Below, in pieces: positions 34,536 to 45,278 of a DNA stretch of 64,000 nt (its first letter is position 1; the number at the start of each line of letters is the position of its first letter). The stretch comes from Saccharina japonica (lineage: Eukaryota > Sar > Phaeophyceae > Laminariales > Laminariaceae). The stretch lies in assembly GCA_008828725.1 (NCBI GenBank), contig MEHQ01001459.1, forward strand, positions 248,001-312,000, given 5' to 3'. A program made the translations under genes and the position numbers. Below the pieces are notes generated by a model that was not told where the DNA came from, ran no database searches, and worked only from the letters and a program-made list of their open reading frames with translations.

Positions 34536-35590
34536 TTCTGTTTTTCAATCTTGATAGTTGATACGAGTGGCTGGTGTGGCGAGTTTGGTAGCCGTTCCCC
34601 AACTCCGGCCCTCCCGACAGTAACAACACATTCCTTGTACAAGTATGTTTGTATAAACCATTGTGTACACAGTGTACACCCAAAGTCAAGCAGTATACGA
34701 CGTAGTAGACACTAGACACACGTATGTAGAGCAGCGTCTGCAGAGGCGTGTGAGACCAACTAAAAACGCGCGGGATTTTTTTTTTTTTTCCCCCCCCCTC
34801 CAATATAGGGGGGGGGGAGTAGTGGGGTGTATGGGATTCAGATCCGCGCACACCCTTGTTTACACAGCAGTAGTCCGCTGATCTCACCTGTTCCACTACA
34901 GCAGTACAATATTAATAATTTGGGTGGTTACGTTCAACACTAACTTCGGTATAACATCGACTCCCGTTTTTGTTTTATTTTCTTGTAAATACCACCCTCC
35001 CTTCGTTACTGCTGGATTTCGCGCACTGCGCTGTATACGAAGAACCATACATACCTATTGATAGTATCACAAAACTTGTACGTATCAAGTTGGTATGACA
35101 CAGCCTTTGATGGTCTGGTGAAACGTACAGCAGCAGCAGTGGGTACTCCTATTTATGAGAGGTGTGGTACCGGCCGAAAACAGAAAACAGCACCAATGTA
35201 TGGTATGACTTTGTGCAAGAAAAGGGACGTACGTAGTATGTAGGAGTTCATACCAGATATATATGCCGCAACACAAGAAGCCACTGAACCGCTGTTGTTG
35301 TGCATCCTATTAGATGACAACAAACAACCCGATAGACGCGATGGCAACAACATAATACATGATTCCCTTTCCTCACCACGTACAATTGCTTGGGTTGCTA
35401 CAGCAGTAACACAATCTCCTATCCTATGTAACCTCAGCACGATACCCACGCTGCAGTACTCGCTTGGAGCAGCACAAGAAGAGCTGGACGTGGGGGACCC
35501 CGCTTTCCAAAAACATTTGTTGTTTTAGATTTTTGTTTTGTTTTCGTTGTTGCTGCTGCAATCACAAGCCGCCACAGGCCGGCGGCTACA
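34536..35590. other. No gene recognised
   Basis: Contains a pyrimidine-rich T/C tract near 34780 with a G-run after it, CAGCAG microsatellite-like words near 35130, and otherwise mixed sequence. Confidence 0.45.
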
Positions 35591-35592
35591 AG

Positions 35593-35664
35593 GTTTAATT
35601 AGTATAGTGGTTAGTACACCACATTGTGGCTGTGGAAACCCGAGTTCGATTCTCGGATTCGACA
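35593..35664 (+). tRNA. tRNA-His (GTG), possibly a pseudogene
   Basis: The 72-nt cloverleaf fits. The acceptor is GTTTAAT against ATTCGAC, with one U-C mismatch and one G-U pair. The D stem is GTAT/GTAC around AGTGGTTA. The anticodon stem is CCACA/TGTGG with loop TTGTGGC, giving anticodon GTG. The variable loop is AAAC and the T arm is CCGAG-TTCGATT-CTCGG. The base before position 1 is G, as tRNA-His requires at -1. Genomic CCA follows the discriminator A, unusual for a eukaryotic tRNA gene. The mismatch and encoded CCA leave open a retroposed or decaying copy. Confidence 0.75.
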
Positions 35665-36047
35665 CCATGTCACAAAGTTAAGCTTGGCACGCATCATTCA
35701 TAATATGGAGGATACCCTGTCACCCCGTGTGGGTACGGAACAGGCTCCTTGGTCATGTGTCATGTACTACCAACACCTTATATATCGATTATCATCCCGT
35801 GTGAACAGCACCTTCTGCTGTTCCCCTGTTACACATATCCGCCACTACGACACGCCAAAGCTTATCCTGAGTTCATACGCATAGACTACCACCTGGGTGA
35901 GCATCGACCGTTGCCTGTCCGTCGTACATCTGGTCTCCCGGACGCCATAGCGGGTTCTTCCAGCTCACGAGAAGCTGGGGTAAACAAGAGAGTGGTCCCT
36001 TCGTGCGTACACTACACCGCGTGTTTCCATACACGGAGGCGACTCAT
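35665..36047. other. No gene recognised
   Basis: Unassigned sequence after the tRNA; a CAGCACCTTCTGCTG-like inverted word is the only structure seen. No terminator-like T-run directly follows the tRNA. Confidence 0.4.
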
Positions 36048-36273
36048 CCCACGGTAGGGGCGCAGCAGAATTTTCTGAGCTCCTCAGATGAGGAGCTCAA
36101 TATCTCGAACGAACCATGACGTCGGAAACATTCGTTCGCTCAACCCGACCAAACCTTCCGGTACTCCCAAAACAAACATACAAGTAAGATAATAATAGTA
36201 TCCGGTGTTACTCACGTGAGGAGCTCAACCGGTCAGAAAATATGGAGCCAAAAAGTGATACCCCTACCGTGGG
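36048..36273. mobile_element. Small MITE, CCCACGGTAGGGG TIR, copy 1
   Basis: The inverted termini are CCCACGGTAGGGG and CCCCTACCGTGGG. Inside are ATTTTCTGAGCTCCTCA, ATTCGTTCGC, AATAATAGTA and GTGAGGAGCTCA, all repeated at 45279-45510. The inner GAGCTCCTCA...TGAGGAGCTC blocks form a second inverted repeat. It has no coding capacity. Confidence 0.85.
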
Positions 36274-36409
36274 ATTACTCAGGCTTGTACGCCCGGGGAC
36301 CGCTCGTCATTATCCCCGCTTGGATCTACCAAGAGAACCGCCGCAGCATACTACTGCTGTTGTAGACTCAAGTTTACGCGAGATAGCGATACATTAAAAG
36401 GCAGAAGAA

Positions 36410-36520
36410 TTTATCTCGCGACAAAACAAAATCATTGGCAAGGGTTGGTCGGTATACGTGGGTTGTACGGGGGAGGGGAGCGCCTGCTGTGTTGCCCCCC
36501 GGGTCTGCGTTACGACTTTT
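36410..36520 (+). mobile_element. Diverged SINE 3' part
   Basis: CTCGCGACAAAACAAAATC, GGCAAGGGTTGG, GGGGGAGGGGAGCGCC and CCGGGTCTGCGTTACGACTT follow the order of the SINE tail. It lies tail-to-tail with the minus-strand SINE at 36525-36893. Confidence 0.55.
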
Positions 36521-36524
36521 TATT

Positions 36525-36893
36525 TTTTTCCCCATCGCATATATTATCTTCGCTTTTCCGTCTCTTTTCCTCCCTATTAATAATCGTAACTCAGATCCGG
36601 GGTCACAAAATAGACTCCTCTCCCTCCTCCCCCACTACGGTTCTTGCCTTGGTTTGTATTGCGCAGAGGGTTCAGCCCTTCCAACGCTCGTCGATTTTCA
36701 TCGAATTTTACTTACCCACGCTCTCGCGCTTTCCGCTACTACTACTGTAGTCAATATATATATATTTTTATTTCGTTTTTTTGCGAGAACAAATCCCTAC
36801 GAGCATGCCCTCGGGGGGGCTCGAACTCTCGATCTCGACTGCCACAGGCTTCGTGGTTACCTGCTAGCCTACCGGGGCGACCGTGAATAACTA
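36525..36893 (-). mobile_element. tRNA-derived SINE, near full length
   Basis: On the minus strand the head reads GGTCGCCCCGGTAGGCTAGC, with an A-box-like GGCTAGCAGGTAACC and B-box-like GAGTTCGAGCC. The body follows (GAGCGTGGGTAAGTAAAATT, AGGGCTGAACCCTCTGCGC, AACCGTAGTGGGGGAGGAGG), then the 3' part (GACCCCGGATCTGAGTTACG) ending near ATGCGATGGGGAAAAAA. This is the most complete copy and defines the family in this window. It depends on a LINE partner not seen here. Confidence 0.8.
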
Positions 36894-36939
36894 CGTATGA
36901 ATTGTTTCGGAACCCCGTGTGAGCGATCATAAACAACAA

Positions 36940-37064
36940 TTACGACGACGAGTTTTGGATTGTTGATAACAGATGATGACAATAAGAACACCAAACAAAT
37001 TGTCGGACGACGAGTTTTGGATTGTTGATAACAGATGATGACAATAAGAACACCAAACAAATTG
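36940..37064. repeat. Perfect 62-bp tandem duplication
   Basis: GACGACGAGTTTTGGATTG through ACCAAACAAATTGT is present twice, 62 bp apart, without visible differences. Confidence 0.9.
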
Positions 37065-37090
37065 TTGTTTTCGGTCTTTCGTTGTTCTTG

Positions 37091-37348
37091 CTATTATGGG
37101 CCCATATTAACGAGAATCAAATAAATTCAATTTTTGGAAAAATAAAAATCAAATCCGCTTTTCATTGGTCAACACACGCACCAGCACCAAAGACCATTGA
37201 TTGGTCAACACACGCACCAGCACCAAATATTATACCCCACGATCCTGATCTTTGGTGCTGTTGCATGTGTTGACCAATGAAAAGCGAAATAGATTTTTTT
37301 TTGTTCAAATTGAATATATTTTACATTCGTAAATATGGGCCCTAATAG
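37091..37348. mobile_element. Foldback element, GGGCCCATATT ends
   Basis: CTATTATGGGCCCATATT at the left and AATATGGGCCCTAATAG at the right are inverted. The inner CTTTTCATTGGTCAACACAC and GTGTTGACCAATGAAAAG also match. The loop holds a direct duplication of TTGGTCAACACACGCACCAG. No coding content is seen. Confidence 0.85.
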
Positions 37349-37689
37349 TTGCAATATTTTTCCGAATTTTATACGTAGGCCATGGGACTGCTCATCTGGT
37401 ACGTATATTATACATACGTACATATCATATGGTCCGTGCACTACAGTTTGCCCAATCTGTTTTCGGCTAATAGCTTTTGAAATACGACGAGTTGCAAGAA
37501 ACGCTGAACACAGCAGTCAGTCGTGATCACCAGGGCTGAGCGAACAAATACATATTGTGTCAGGAGGTTTTTTTCTTCGGGTACTCTAAAATCAAGTAAG
37601 TTCCAGGTTGTCGAGGGCATTCACATAGCCAAATCAACCATTTCTTACTAAACAGTGAATACCTCGAGAAATATCGATGCGACGAGAAC

Positions 37690-38105
37690 ACAAAAAATAT
37701 ACAAGGGGAATGCCGCTGTCGGCCCAGGCCGCCGACGAAGCTAACGAAGGAGGATGAAACTTCTCAACACGAAAACGAAACTTCAGTGCTGGCACAGAAT
37801 AACTTAAAAGTGACGTGCTATGACATGCAACGACCCTTCCCGAGCGAAACTTCGAAGGTTTTGACAGGAACATGACCCGCAAACGATTTGAGCTGGCATA
37901 CTTGACCACGGTGAGCCCACGAACCACTGAAAAATAACACACCAGCGCCTGAGAGCGATTTGTGACGAAACGGCACAAGTGTAATCATACAAGGGGTTGC
38001 GGCTGACGCCGCCGGCCCAGGCCGTCCGGCGAAGCGAAGGAGGAATAAGGCCCGCAATACATCAGGTAGTTTACGATGCCAGGGGACCGAGAGGCTAAGG
38101 CTCCA
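37690..38105 (+). mobile_element. Dispersed repeat, CGTCGAGAACT family 5' part
   Basis: It matches 22045-22320 closely (GAAACTTCAGTGCTGGCACA, AAAGTGACGTGCTATGACAT, TTTTGACAGGAACATGACCC), then GCGATTTGTGACGAAACGGC and a second GCCGGC start near 37995. The CGTCGAGAACT tail is absent. Confidence 0.7.
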
Positions 38106-38461
38106 GTTTACGATGCCAAGGGGCCGTTGAAGAGACCCAGTTTGTATTGTTGATTCCTGACGTAATGAATGATGCAAAAAAGGCCCATAACATCGAAAGA
38201 AGTCCCGTTAAAATATTGTCGATCATTGGTCCCTGACGCAATAAATGAGCCCCAATGAAAGGCACACTCTCCAGCAAGAAAACACACAAAGCAACGCAAT
38301 GAGGCAAGCAAAGCCAAACCATGGAATAACATTGACGGACTCTAAAATACGGTATACCCAAGCCACTTTCCCACAACGCACGACAGACAACTAACGGAGT
38401 GACGCGAAAGAAGCCCAACCCACATCCATGTAAAAAAGCACAAAACATCAAAATATAGGGT

Positions 38462-39680
38462 GCTTTTCCGTGCAACACCATGCAACACACGCCAGACCAA
38501 CGCCACATCCATCTACGCTCTCGTGTCCGGCAATGTTGCCCAAGAAGACAAAGCCATGAAAAATCCACGAATGCCGCGAATGGAATATTCCACTTAACCG
38601 CTACTACCGTGGGATAAAACGAAGACGATTTCCCGTGCTGCACACGACAGTCAACCGCCTAACAAATCGAGAAATCGACAAAACAATTATGATATAAAAA
38701 GCGTTTTCCCGTGCAACACACGCAGGACATCCGCCACGAACAGAATATACCACCCCACCGCAATACCGTGGGATAAAACAAAAACAAATTCCCGTGCGAC
38801 ACACGACAGACAACCGCCACATCCATCTACGCTCATGTGTCTACGGCAGTGGTGCCCAAGAAACCAAACCCATGAAAAAAATATTCCACGAACAGAATAT
38901 TCCACTCTACCGCAATACCGTGGGATAAAACGAAAATGATTAAACGTGCGACACCCGACAGACAACCGTCGCATCCATCTACGCTCATGTGTCTACGGCA
39001 GTGATGTCCGAGAAGACAAATCGAGAATTCGACGAAACAATCAAAATAGAAAAAGCGCTCTCCCGTGCGACACACGCCGGACAACCGCCACGAACAGAAC
39101 GTACCACCCTACCGCAATACCGTGGGATAAAAAAACGATTTCCCGTGCGACACACGACAGACAACCGCCACATCCATCTACGCCCATGTGTCTACGGCAG
39201 TCCTAACCTAAGAAGCCGCACCATGAAAACAATAACCCACGAACAGAATATACCAGTCTACCGCAATACCGTGGGATAAAACGAAAACTATTTCCCGTGC
39301 GACACACGACGGACAACCGCCACACCCATCTACGCTCTCTTGTCCGGCAGCCATGAAATAAAATCCCCGAACAGAATGTTAACATTTCACTCTACCGCTA
39401 TACCGTGAGATGAAACGAAAACGATTTCACGTGCGACACACGACAGACAACCGCCACACCCATTTACGAAAATCGACAAAACAATCAAAATGTAAAAAAC
39501 ATTTACTACCCGTTCAACACACGACGTACAACTGCCATATCCATCTACGCTCATGTGCCTAAAATACGGCAGGGATACCCAAGAAGCATAAAAACGTTTT
39601 TTTCTCGTGCGACACGCGACAGACAACAGCCACATCCATTTACGATCTCGTGTCTACGCTCTCGTGTTTCCGGGAGTTAT
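38462..39680. repeat. Irregular satellite, 80- and 155-bp spacing, about 11 copies
   Basis: TTCCCGTGCGACACACGACAG-type starts occur near 38462, 38628, 38705, 38789, 38941, 39058, 39140, 39290, 39426, 39508 and 39602. A long form adds CATCCATCTACGCTCATGTG, GTCTACGGCAGT and GAATATTCCA, ending CAATACCGTGGGATAAAACG; a short form lacks the middle. No gene: minus-strand ORFs here are repeat by-products. Confidence 0.85.
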
Positions 39681-39757
39681 GCCTAAGAAGCCAAAGCCAT
39701 GGAGAAAAAGGAACATGACATCCCTCTACAAACCGAAGCGAAAATTGAAAAGCTCAA

Positions 39758-39799
39758 CAACAACTACAACAACAACAACAACAACAACAACGACAACAT

Positions 39800-39831
<32 letters not shown>

Positions 39832-39885
39832 ACAACAACAACAGCAACAACAACAACAACAATAACAACAACTTAAATGGGCAAC
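39758..39885. repeat. AAC microsatellite
   Basis: A near-pure AAC run interrupted by GAC, ATC and AGC units. Confidence 0.95.
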
Positions 39886-40150
39886 ATACATACATATAAT
39901 ACCTGGTACAAAAAGTCTACGTCTGTAATTTATTAAAAATAATAATACCTGTTTACTTGAAAAAAAAATAATTGGTATCACTACGTACGTATATACGTAA
40001 AGGGGTACTTCAAATAATAACCTGGTATAGCGACACAAAAAAATACCCAACATACGAAAACACGAACTCGTAGTCGAACTCGTACGTACGTAGCGACACT
40101 AAAAAAACAGTAACAACAACGTAAACAACAACAGCAACAACAACAACAAC

Positions 40151-40247
40151 TTAACCCTTATAGGACTGGAGTCCCGTTATGGGGACACATTACTTAGAAT
40201 TAGAGTGGTTTGTCCCCAAAACGGGACTGCAGTCCTGAAAGGGTTAA
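40151..40247. mobile_element. piggyBac-like micro-MITE, copy 1
   Basis: TTAA flanks both ends. Inside, CCCTTATAGGACTGGAGTCC and GGACTGCAGTCCTGAAAGGG form a near-perfect hairpin around a loop of roughly 30 bp (ACTTAGAATTAGAGTGG). The TTAA target and CCC start are the piggyBac hallmark. Copy 2 lies at 49139-49235. It is only 97 bp including TTAA, with no coding capacity. Confidence 0.85.
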
Positions 40248-40351
40248 AATGGGCAAAAATAATAACACGACGACAACATCTATCTATCAATAAAAAATAG
40301 CAGCAAAATTAGTACTCGTACGAAGACATCTATATTATTTTATGCTGCTAT

Positions 40352-40393
40352 TCTGTCTGTCTGTCTGTCTTGTCTGTCTGTCTGTCTGTCTGT
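40352..40393. repeat. TCTG microsatellite
   Basis: About ten TCTG units with one slip. Confidence 0.95.
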
Positions 40394-40639
40394 AATTGAG
40401 CAGCGCTATCCAGAGCGGTTCAGCCCCACCTTGCCCCATGGGTAGGGAGGCTGGGTGCCACAACCCGCAGAATACCGGGTCCCATGCCGCGCCGAGCCAT
40501 GGCCGTGGCGCAATCCCGACGCAGTTCTGGCAGCCATCTAGCCAGCCTACCTGCTGACTTCCAATTTTTGAAGTACTATTATGGCAGCTGGTTGGTTGCC
40601 CCAATCCATGCCAATGGCTGCTGGCTCTTTCTAGAACAT

Positions 40640-42915
40640 CGGTGCTGAAAAGAGCCACCGAGATTCCGCCAAACCTGGGGAGGATAGGCTCACATCCCCG
40701 GATCAGAAACCCCTCCATATCTCTACAACACCGACCAACCGGGAACAAAAACGGCGATTTCCCGGGTCGACACTGCCGCGCACGGTATGGAAACCCCACC
40801 CCCATCAGTTGGTCACTGATTGGCTGAGGTTCAGGGTACCAGTGGCCCCCGGGAACGATAAGTTCCCATCCCCGGGTCAGAAATCCTTCCATACATCTAC
40901 AACTCGAACGACCCGGGGACGCAAACGAACACCCCCCGGATCGATACCGCCCCACAAGGTGTGGAAACCCCAATACCACGGGATACTTTACGAGGGGTGG
41001 ACAAAGGGTGATAGTGGATCTTTAAAATGCTGGTTTTGTCTTGGTAGTAGTATGTTGACCCTCAGATCGAACCATAACCCTAACCATAACCCGAACCCTA
41101 CGCCTGTGGTCAGTGCTTGCTTGGCCAATCAGAGTGCCTAATTAGCTACCTTAGGAAGATCCACTAACACTACTGTAATTTACGGTTGCCTGGCCCTCAT
41201 AGAGCCAACGTGCCGCGAGAGTTGCCCCTCGGGGCAACGTCGAAGTCCCGCCGCACCCAGGGGTGATAACGTCCCATCCCCGGGTCAGTAATCCTTCCAT
41301 ACATCTACAACTCCAACAAACGGGATGAAAACGGACATCCCCCGGGTCGATACCGCTCCGCAAGGTGTGGAAACCCCACCACCACTGGCTGATTGCTGAT
41401 TTTGCTGGGGCGCTGGAGTTCATAGAGCCAGCACGCAGCGAGGGTTGCCCCTCGGAGCAACAGCGAGGTCCCGCCGCACCCGGGGATGATAACGTCGCAT
41501 CCCCGGGTCATAAATTCCTTCCATACATCTACAACTCGAACGACCCAGGGATGCAAACGGACATCCCCCGGATCGATACCACCTCACAATGTGTGGAAAC
41601 CCCAATACGACGGGCTAATTTACGGTAGCACGGCAGCACGGCCCTCATAGAGCCAGCGCGCGGCGAGAGTTGCCCCCCAGGGTAACGTCGAAGTCCCGCC
41701 GCACCCGGGGATGACAAGGTCCCATCCCCAGGTCTGTAATCCTTCCATACATCTACAGCTTCAACAACCCGGGGACGAAAACAGACATCCCCTTGGTCGA
41801 TACAGCCCCGCAAGGTGTGGAAATCCCACCACCACTGGCTGGTTGCTGATTTGGCTGGGGCGCTGGAGTTTATAGAGCCAGCACGTAGCGAGGGTTACCC
41901 CTCGGAGCAACACAGCGAGGTCCCGCCGCACCCGGGGATGATAACGTCGCATCCCCGGGTCATACACCCTTCGATAAATATACACCTTCAACGACCCGGG
42001 GATGAAAACGGACATCCCCCGGATCGATTACGCCTCACAAGGAGTGGAAACCCCAATACCACGGGCTATTTTACTATTTTAGGGTTGCCTGGCCCTCATA
42101 GAGTCAGCGTGCGGCGTGAGTTGTCCCTCGGGGCAACGTCGAAGTCCCGCCGCACCCGGGGATGATAAGGTCCCGTCCCCGGGTCAGGCGTCCTTCCATA
42201 CATCTACAACTCCAACAACCCGGGGACAAAGACGGACATCCCCCGGGTCGATACCGCTCCGCAAGGTGTGGAAACCCCACCACCACTGGCTGATTGCTGA
42301 TTTGTCTGTCGGGCGCTGGAGTTCATAGAGCCAGCACGCAGCGAGGGTTGCCCCTTGGGGCAACGACGAGGTCCCGCCGCACCCGGGGATGATATGATCC
42401 CATCCCCGGGTCAGAAATCCTTCCATACATCTACAACTCCAACGACCCGGGGACGCAAACGGACATCCCCCGGGTCGATACCGCCTCACTAGGTGAGGAA
42501 ACCCCAACCCCACGGGCAATTTTACGGTTGCCTGGCCCTCAAAGAGCCAGCGTGCGGCGAGAGTTGCCCCTCGGGGCAACGTCGAAACCCCACCGCACCC
42601 GGGGATGATAAGGTCACATCCCCGGGTCAGAAATGCTTCCATACATCTACAACTCCAACAACCCGGTGACGAAAACGGACACCCCCCGGGGTCGATACCG
42701 GTTGAAACCCCAACCCCAAGGGCGTATTTACGGTTGGCTGGCTCTCATGGAGCCAGCGCGCGGCGCGAGCTGCCCCTCGGGGCAACGGCGAGGTCCCACC
42801 GCACCCGGGGATGATAACGTCGCATCCCCGGATCAGAAATCCTTGCGGACGTCTACAACTCCAATAACCCGGGGAGGAAAACAGAGACCCCCCGGGTCGA
42901 TACCGCCCCGCATGG
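40640..42915. repeat. GC-rich satellite, about 225-bp unit, about ten copies
   Basis: CCCGGGTCGATACCGC-type blocks recur near 40762, 40936, 41341, 41567, 41791, 42018, 42241, 42466, 42686 and 42891. Units carry GTGGAAACCCCACCACCACT, TAGAGCCAGC, GTTGCCCCTCGGGGCAAC, CACCCGGGGATGATAA and CCATACATCTACAACTCCAA. One interval (40936-41341) is longer because it holds about 180 bp of other sequence, including three CCCTAA-like words. ORFs on both strands are repeat by-products. Confidence 0.9.
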
Positions 42916-43049
42916 TGGTTATTAGTTTCCGGTTCAGAGTGGTACAGCACAGCACACTGTTAATGCGAGTACTATGTACCACACCAGGAGCTTACATACT
43001 ACTATGGGCAACGCAAAGCTAGCGCCACGGGCGGAGCCGTGGCCGTACC

Positions 43050-43231
43050 GCTAGTAAATAATAATATTGATAAGTACCATATATATATCATGCACATATA
43101 ATACTCGTACTATATACGCATACATACGTAGGGTGGTACTCAATACCTGGTATAATGCCATACCATGTACCATACCTGATTTTAATACTGATAAATTTAT
43201 CAACATAATTTGATCATATTTACAACTATTG
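43050..43231. repeat. ACCTGGTAT / ATACGTAGGG word block
   Basis: GATAAGTACCATATATAT, TATACGCATACATACGTAGG and CAATACCTGGTATAATGCC are repeated at about 43655-43770, and similar words occur at 23650-23840 and 39890-40050. Confidence 0.7.
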
Positions 43232-43571
43232 TTATAAAGATTACCCTGGGCTGGGTAATCGATCGATCTTTTACCCCTATAGCCCAGCGGTAATACCCTC
43301 ACATTTGACGTCGTCGAGGACACGGGTTCGAATCTCACTTCGAACGTTTCTTTTTTCAGAAACGCTTGCGCGTGCGTCCCCAAATAACACGTCTCCCTGG
43401 TTCCCCAGGTATTGAAACGAAACGGGTAGGTCAACGTACGGCCGTATGCGGTACCGACGTCCCAAATATCCCGTCGTTCAGAGGGGGGAGAGTGTTATAA
43501 GGATTGCCCTTGGCTGGGTAATCGATCGATCTTTTACCCCTACGCATAGCTCAGCGGTAATACCCTCACAC
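43232..43571 (+). mobile_element. tRNA-like repeat unit, duplicated
   Basis: Unit 1 (43232-43493) has GGGTAATCGATCGATCTTTT, an A-box-like TAGCCCAGCGGTAA and a B-box-like GGGTTCGAATC. A second partial unit from 43494 repeats GGGTAATCGATCGATC and TAGCTCAGCGGTAATACCC, then stops. No regular cloverleaf with a clear anticodon could be folded, so this is a SINE head or tRNA relic, not a tRNA gene. Confidence 0.6.
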
Positions 43572-43831
43572 TATCCAGATTAAAATAATGTCTTCTTCAG
43601 GTGATAATATATTAATAGCAGCAAAATTAGTACTCGTACGAAGACATAAATAATAATATTGATAAGTACCATATATATCATGCACATACTCGTACTATAT
43701 ACGCATACATACGTAGGGTGGTACTCAATACCTGGTATAATGCCATACCATGTACCATACCTGATATACCATACCTGGTATCAGGTAAATGCCTGGTATC
43801 GTATATACGTAGGGAGGTGCTTAATTTTCGT

Positions 43832-44255
43832 GCTTATTTTTAAATATCACACAAACTCCATCATAAGCACCAGCCGTATAATTGCACGTACGTGCTGTGG
43901 GCTGTTAGAACTGCACGTACTTTTGCACCATCTTTACCCTTGCTCCCACCCGGACCTGATCCCACCCGGATCTGATCCCATTTGGCACCCTGCTCCCACC
44001 CACAAGGTAGGTGCAGAAATGTAATCAGCCCTCCGCAGGAGCCGCCGGACGCCAACCTGGCACCTCGATCCCATTTGGTACCCATGTAGACCATACATAT
44101 CTACAACAACTCCTGCTATACATATAACCGCATTGAATGTACGTGCAGATTCGTTAGACTCGCACGTACGTGCAAGTTCTACGGAGCCGGATAAATTATC
44201 TTATCTTTATCTGATGTGATGCGATCACATCAGATAAACATTAATCGAACTTGGA
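43832..44255. other. No gene; short repeats and a perfect hairpin
   Basis: It contains CACCCGGATCTGATCCCA-type words in partial tandem (43950-43985) and GCACGTACGTGC palindromes at both sides. A 33-nt hairpin, TTTATCTGATGTGAT-GCG-ATCACATCAGATAAA in form, lies at 44206-44238. Confidence 0.7.
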
Positions 44256-44259
44256 TAGA

Positions 44260-45255
44260 AAAAATCGAAAATTCATCACGGCAGGGGGGAAAAAAATCCA
44301 AAATTCATCACGGCAGGGGGTAAGAGTACGGAGCGCGAGGCACGAGCGTCGAGAACTCAGGTTTTCCTGAGATATGAAAATGGCACGAGCGTCGAGAACT
44401 CAGTTTTTCCTGAGATATGAAAATGGCACGAGCGTCGAGAACTGACGTTTTTCTGAGCTCATCCAATAATACTAATGTTTACAAGGGAACATCGCCGTCG
44501 GCTCAGGCCGCCGGCGAGAGGAATAAGGTTAGGTTCCGCAATTACGATTCCAAGGGACAAACGCGTATCGTAAGTGGATAAACACTAGAAGAACTTGGAT
44601 GTAAAATTTCAAAACATTCATCACGGCGGGGGGTACGGAGCGCGAGGCACGAGCGTCGAGAACTCAAGTTTTCCTATATGAAAACGGAGGGCGAGGCACG
44701 AGCGTCGAGAAGTCACGAGCGTCGAGAACTGACGTTTTGCTGAGCTCATCTACTAATACCGATTTACAAAGGGACATCGCCGTCGGCCCAGGCCGCCGGC
44801 GAAGCCCCCCAGCGGCGAAGCCAACGAAGGAGGAATGAGGCGCATAATGCAACAGGCAGTTTACGATGCCAAGGGACCGAGAGGATATATATGCATACAT
44901 ACATGCACACCATATAAACGACGTATTGTCTTGAAACAAAATAAAATTCCAATACGTACATGAATTACCACACACATGACGGCGGGGCGTATACGGCATA
45001 CGGAAAAGAAGCACGAGACACGAAAAATTTCATCCTCACACAAACTTCATCATAATAAGTGGATAAACATTCAAATAACTTGGATAGAAAATTTCAAAAA
45101 TTCATCACGGCGGGCAGCGGTGGGGGAAAATAATCTAAATTCATCACGGCGGGGGGTAAGAGTACGGAGCGCGAGGCACGAGCGTCGAGAACTCAGGTTT
45201 TCCTGAGATATGAAAATGGCACGAGCGTCGAGAACTGACGTTTTGCTGAGCTCAT
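44260..45255 (+). mobile_element. Dispersed repeat, CGTCGAGAACT family, two copies in series
   Basis: Tails with GCACGAGCGTCGAGAACT units lie at 44335-44470, 44640-44750 and 45172-45255. A full 5' start with ACATCGCCGTCGGCCCAGG, GCGAAGCC and GACGTATTGTCTTGAAAC lies at 44772-44945. Segments are partly deleted (44480-44640). Order matches the minus-strand copy at 3965-4462. Confidence 0.8.
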
Positions 45256-45278
45256 CTAATTATAAGAATATGACTCAT

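Noticed and set aside
38095-39635. Cysteine-rich minus-strand ORFs resembling a repeat protein
   Set aside because: They arise from the CCCGTGCGACACACGACAG satellite, with frames shifting between units.
39607-39899. Poly-threonine or poly-asparagine ORFs
   Set aside because: Direct readings of the AAC microsatellite.
41086-41115. CCCTAA-like words suggesting an interstitial telomere
   Set aside because: Only two or three imperfect units, embedded in a satellite; too short.
40335-42950. Overlapping ORFs on both strands
   Set aside because: By-products of the GC-rich 225-bp satellite.
43262-43340. Second tRNA gene
   Set aside because: A and B boxes are present, but stems and anticodon loop cannot be formed convincingly.
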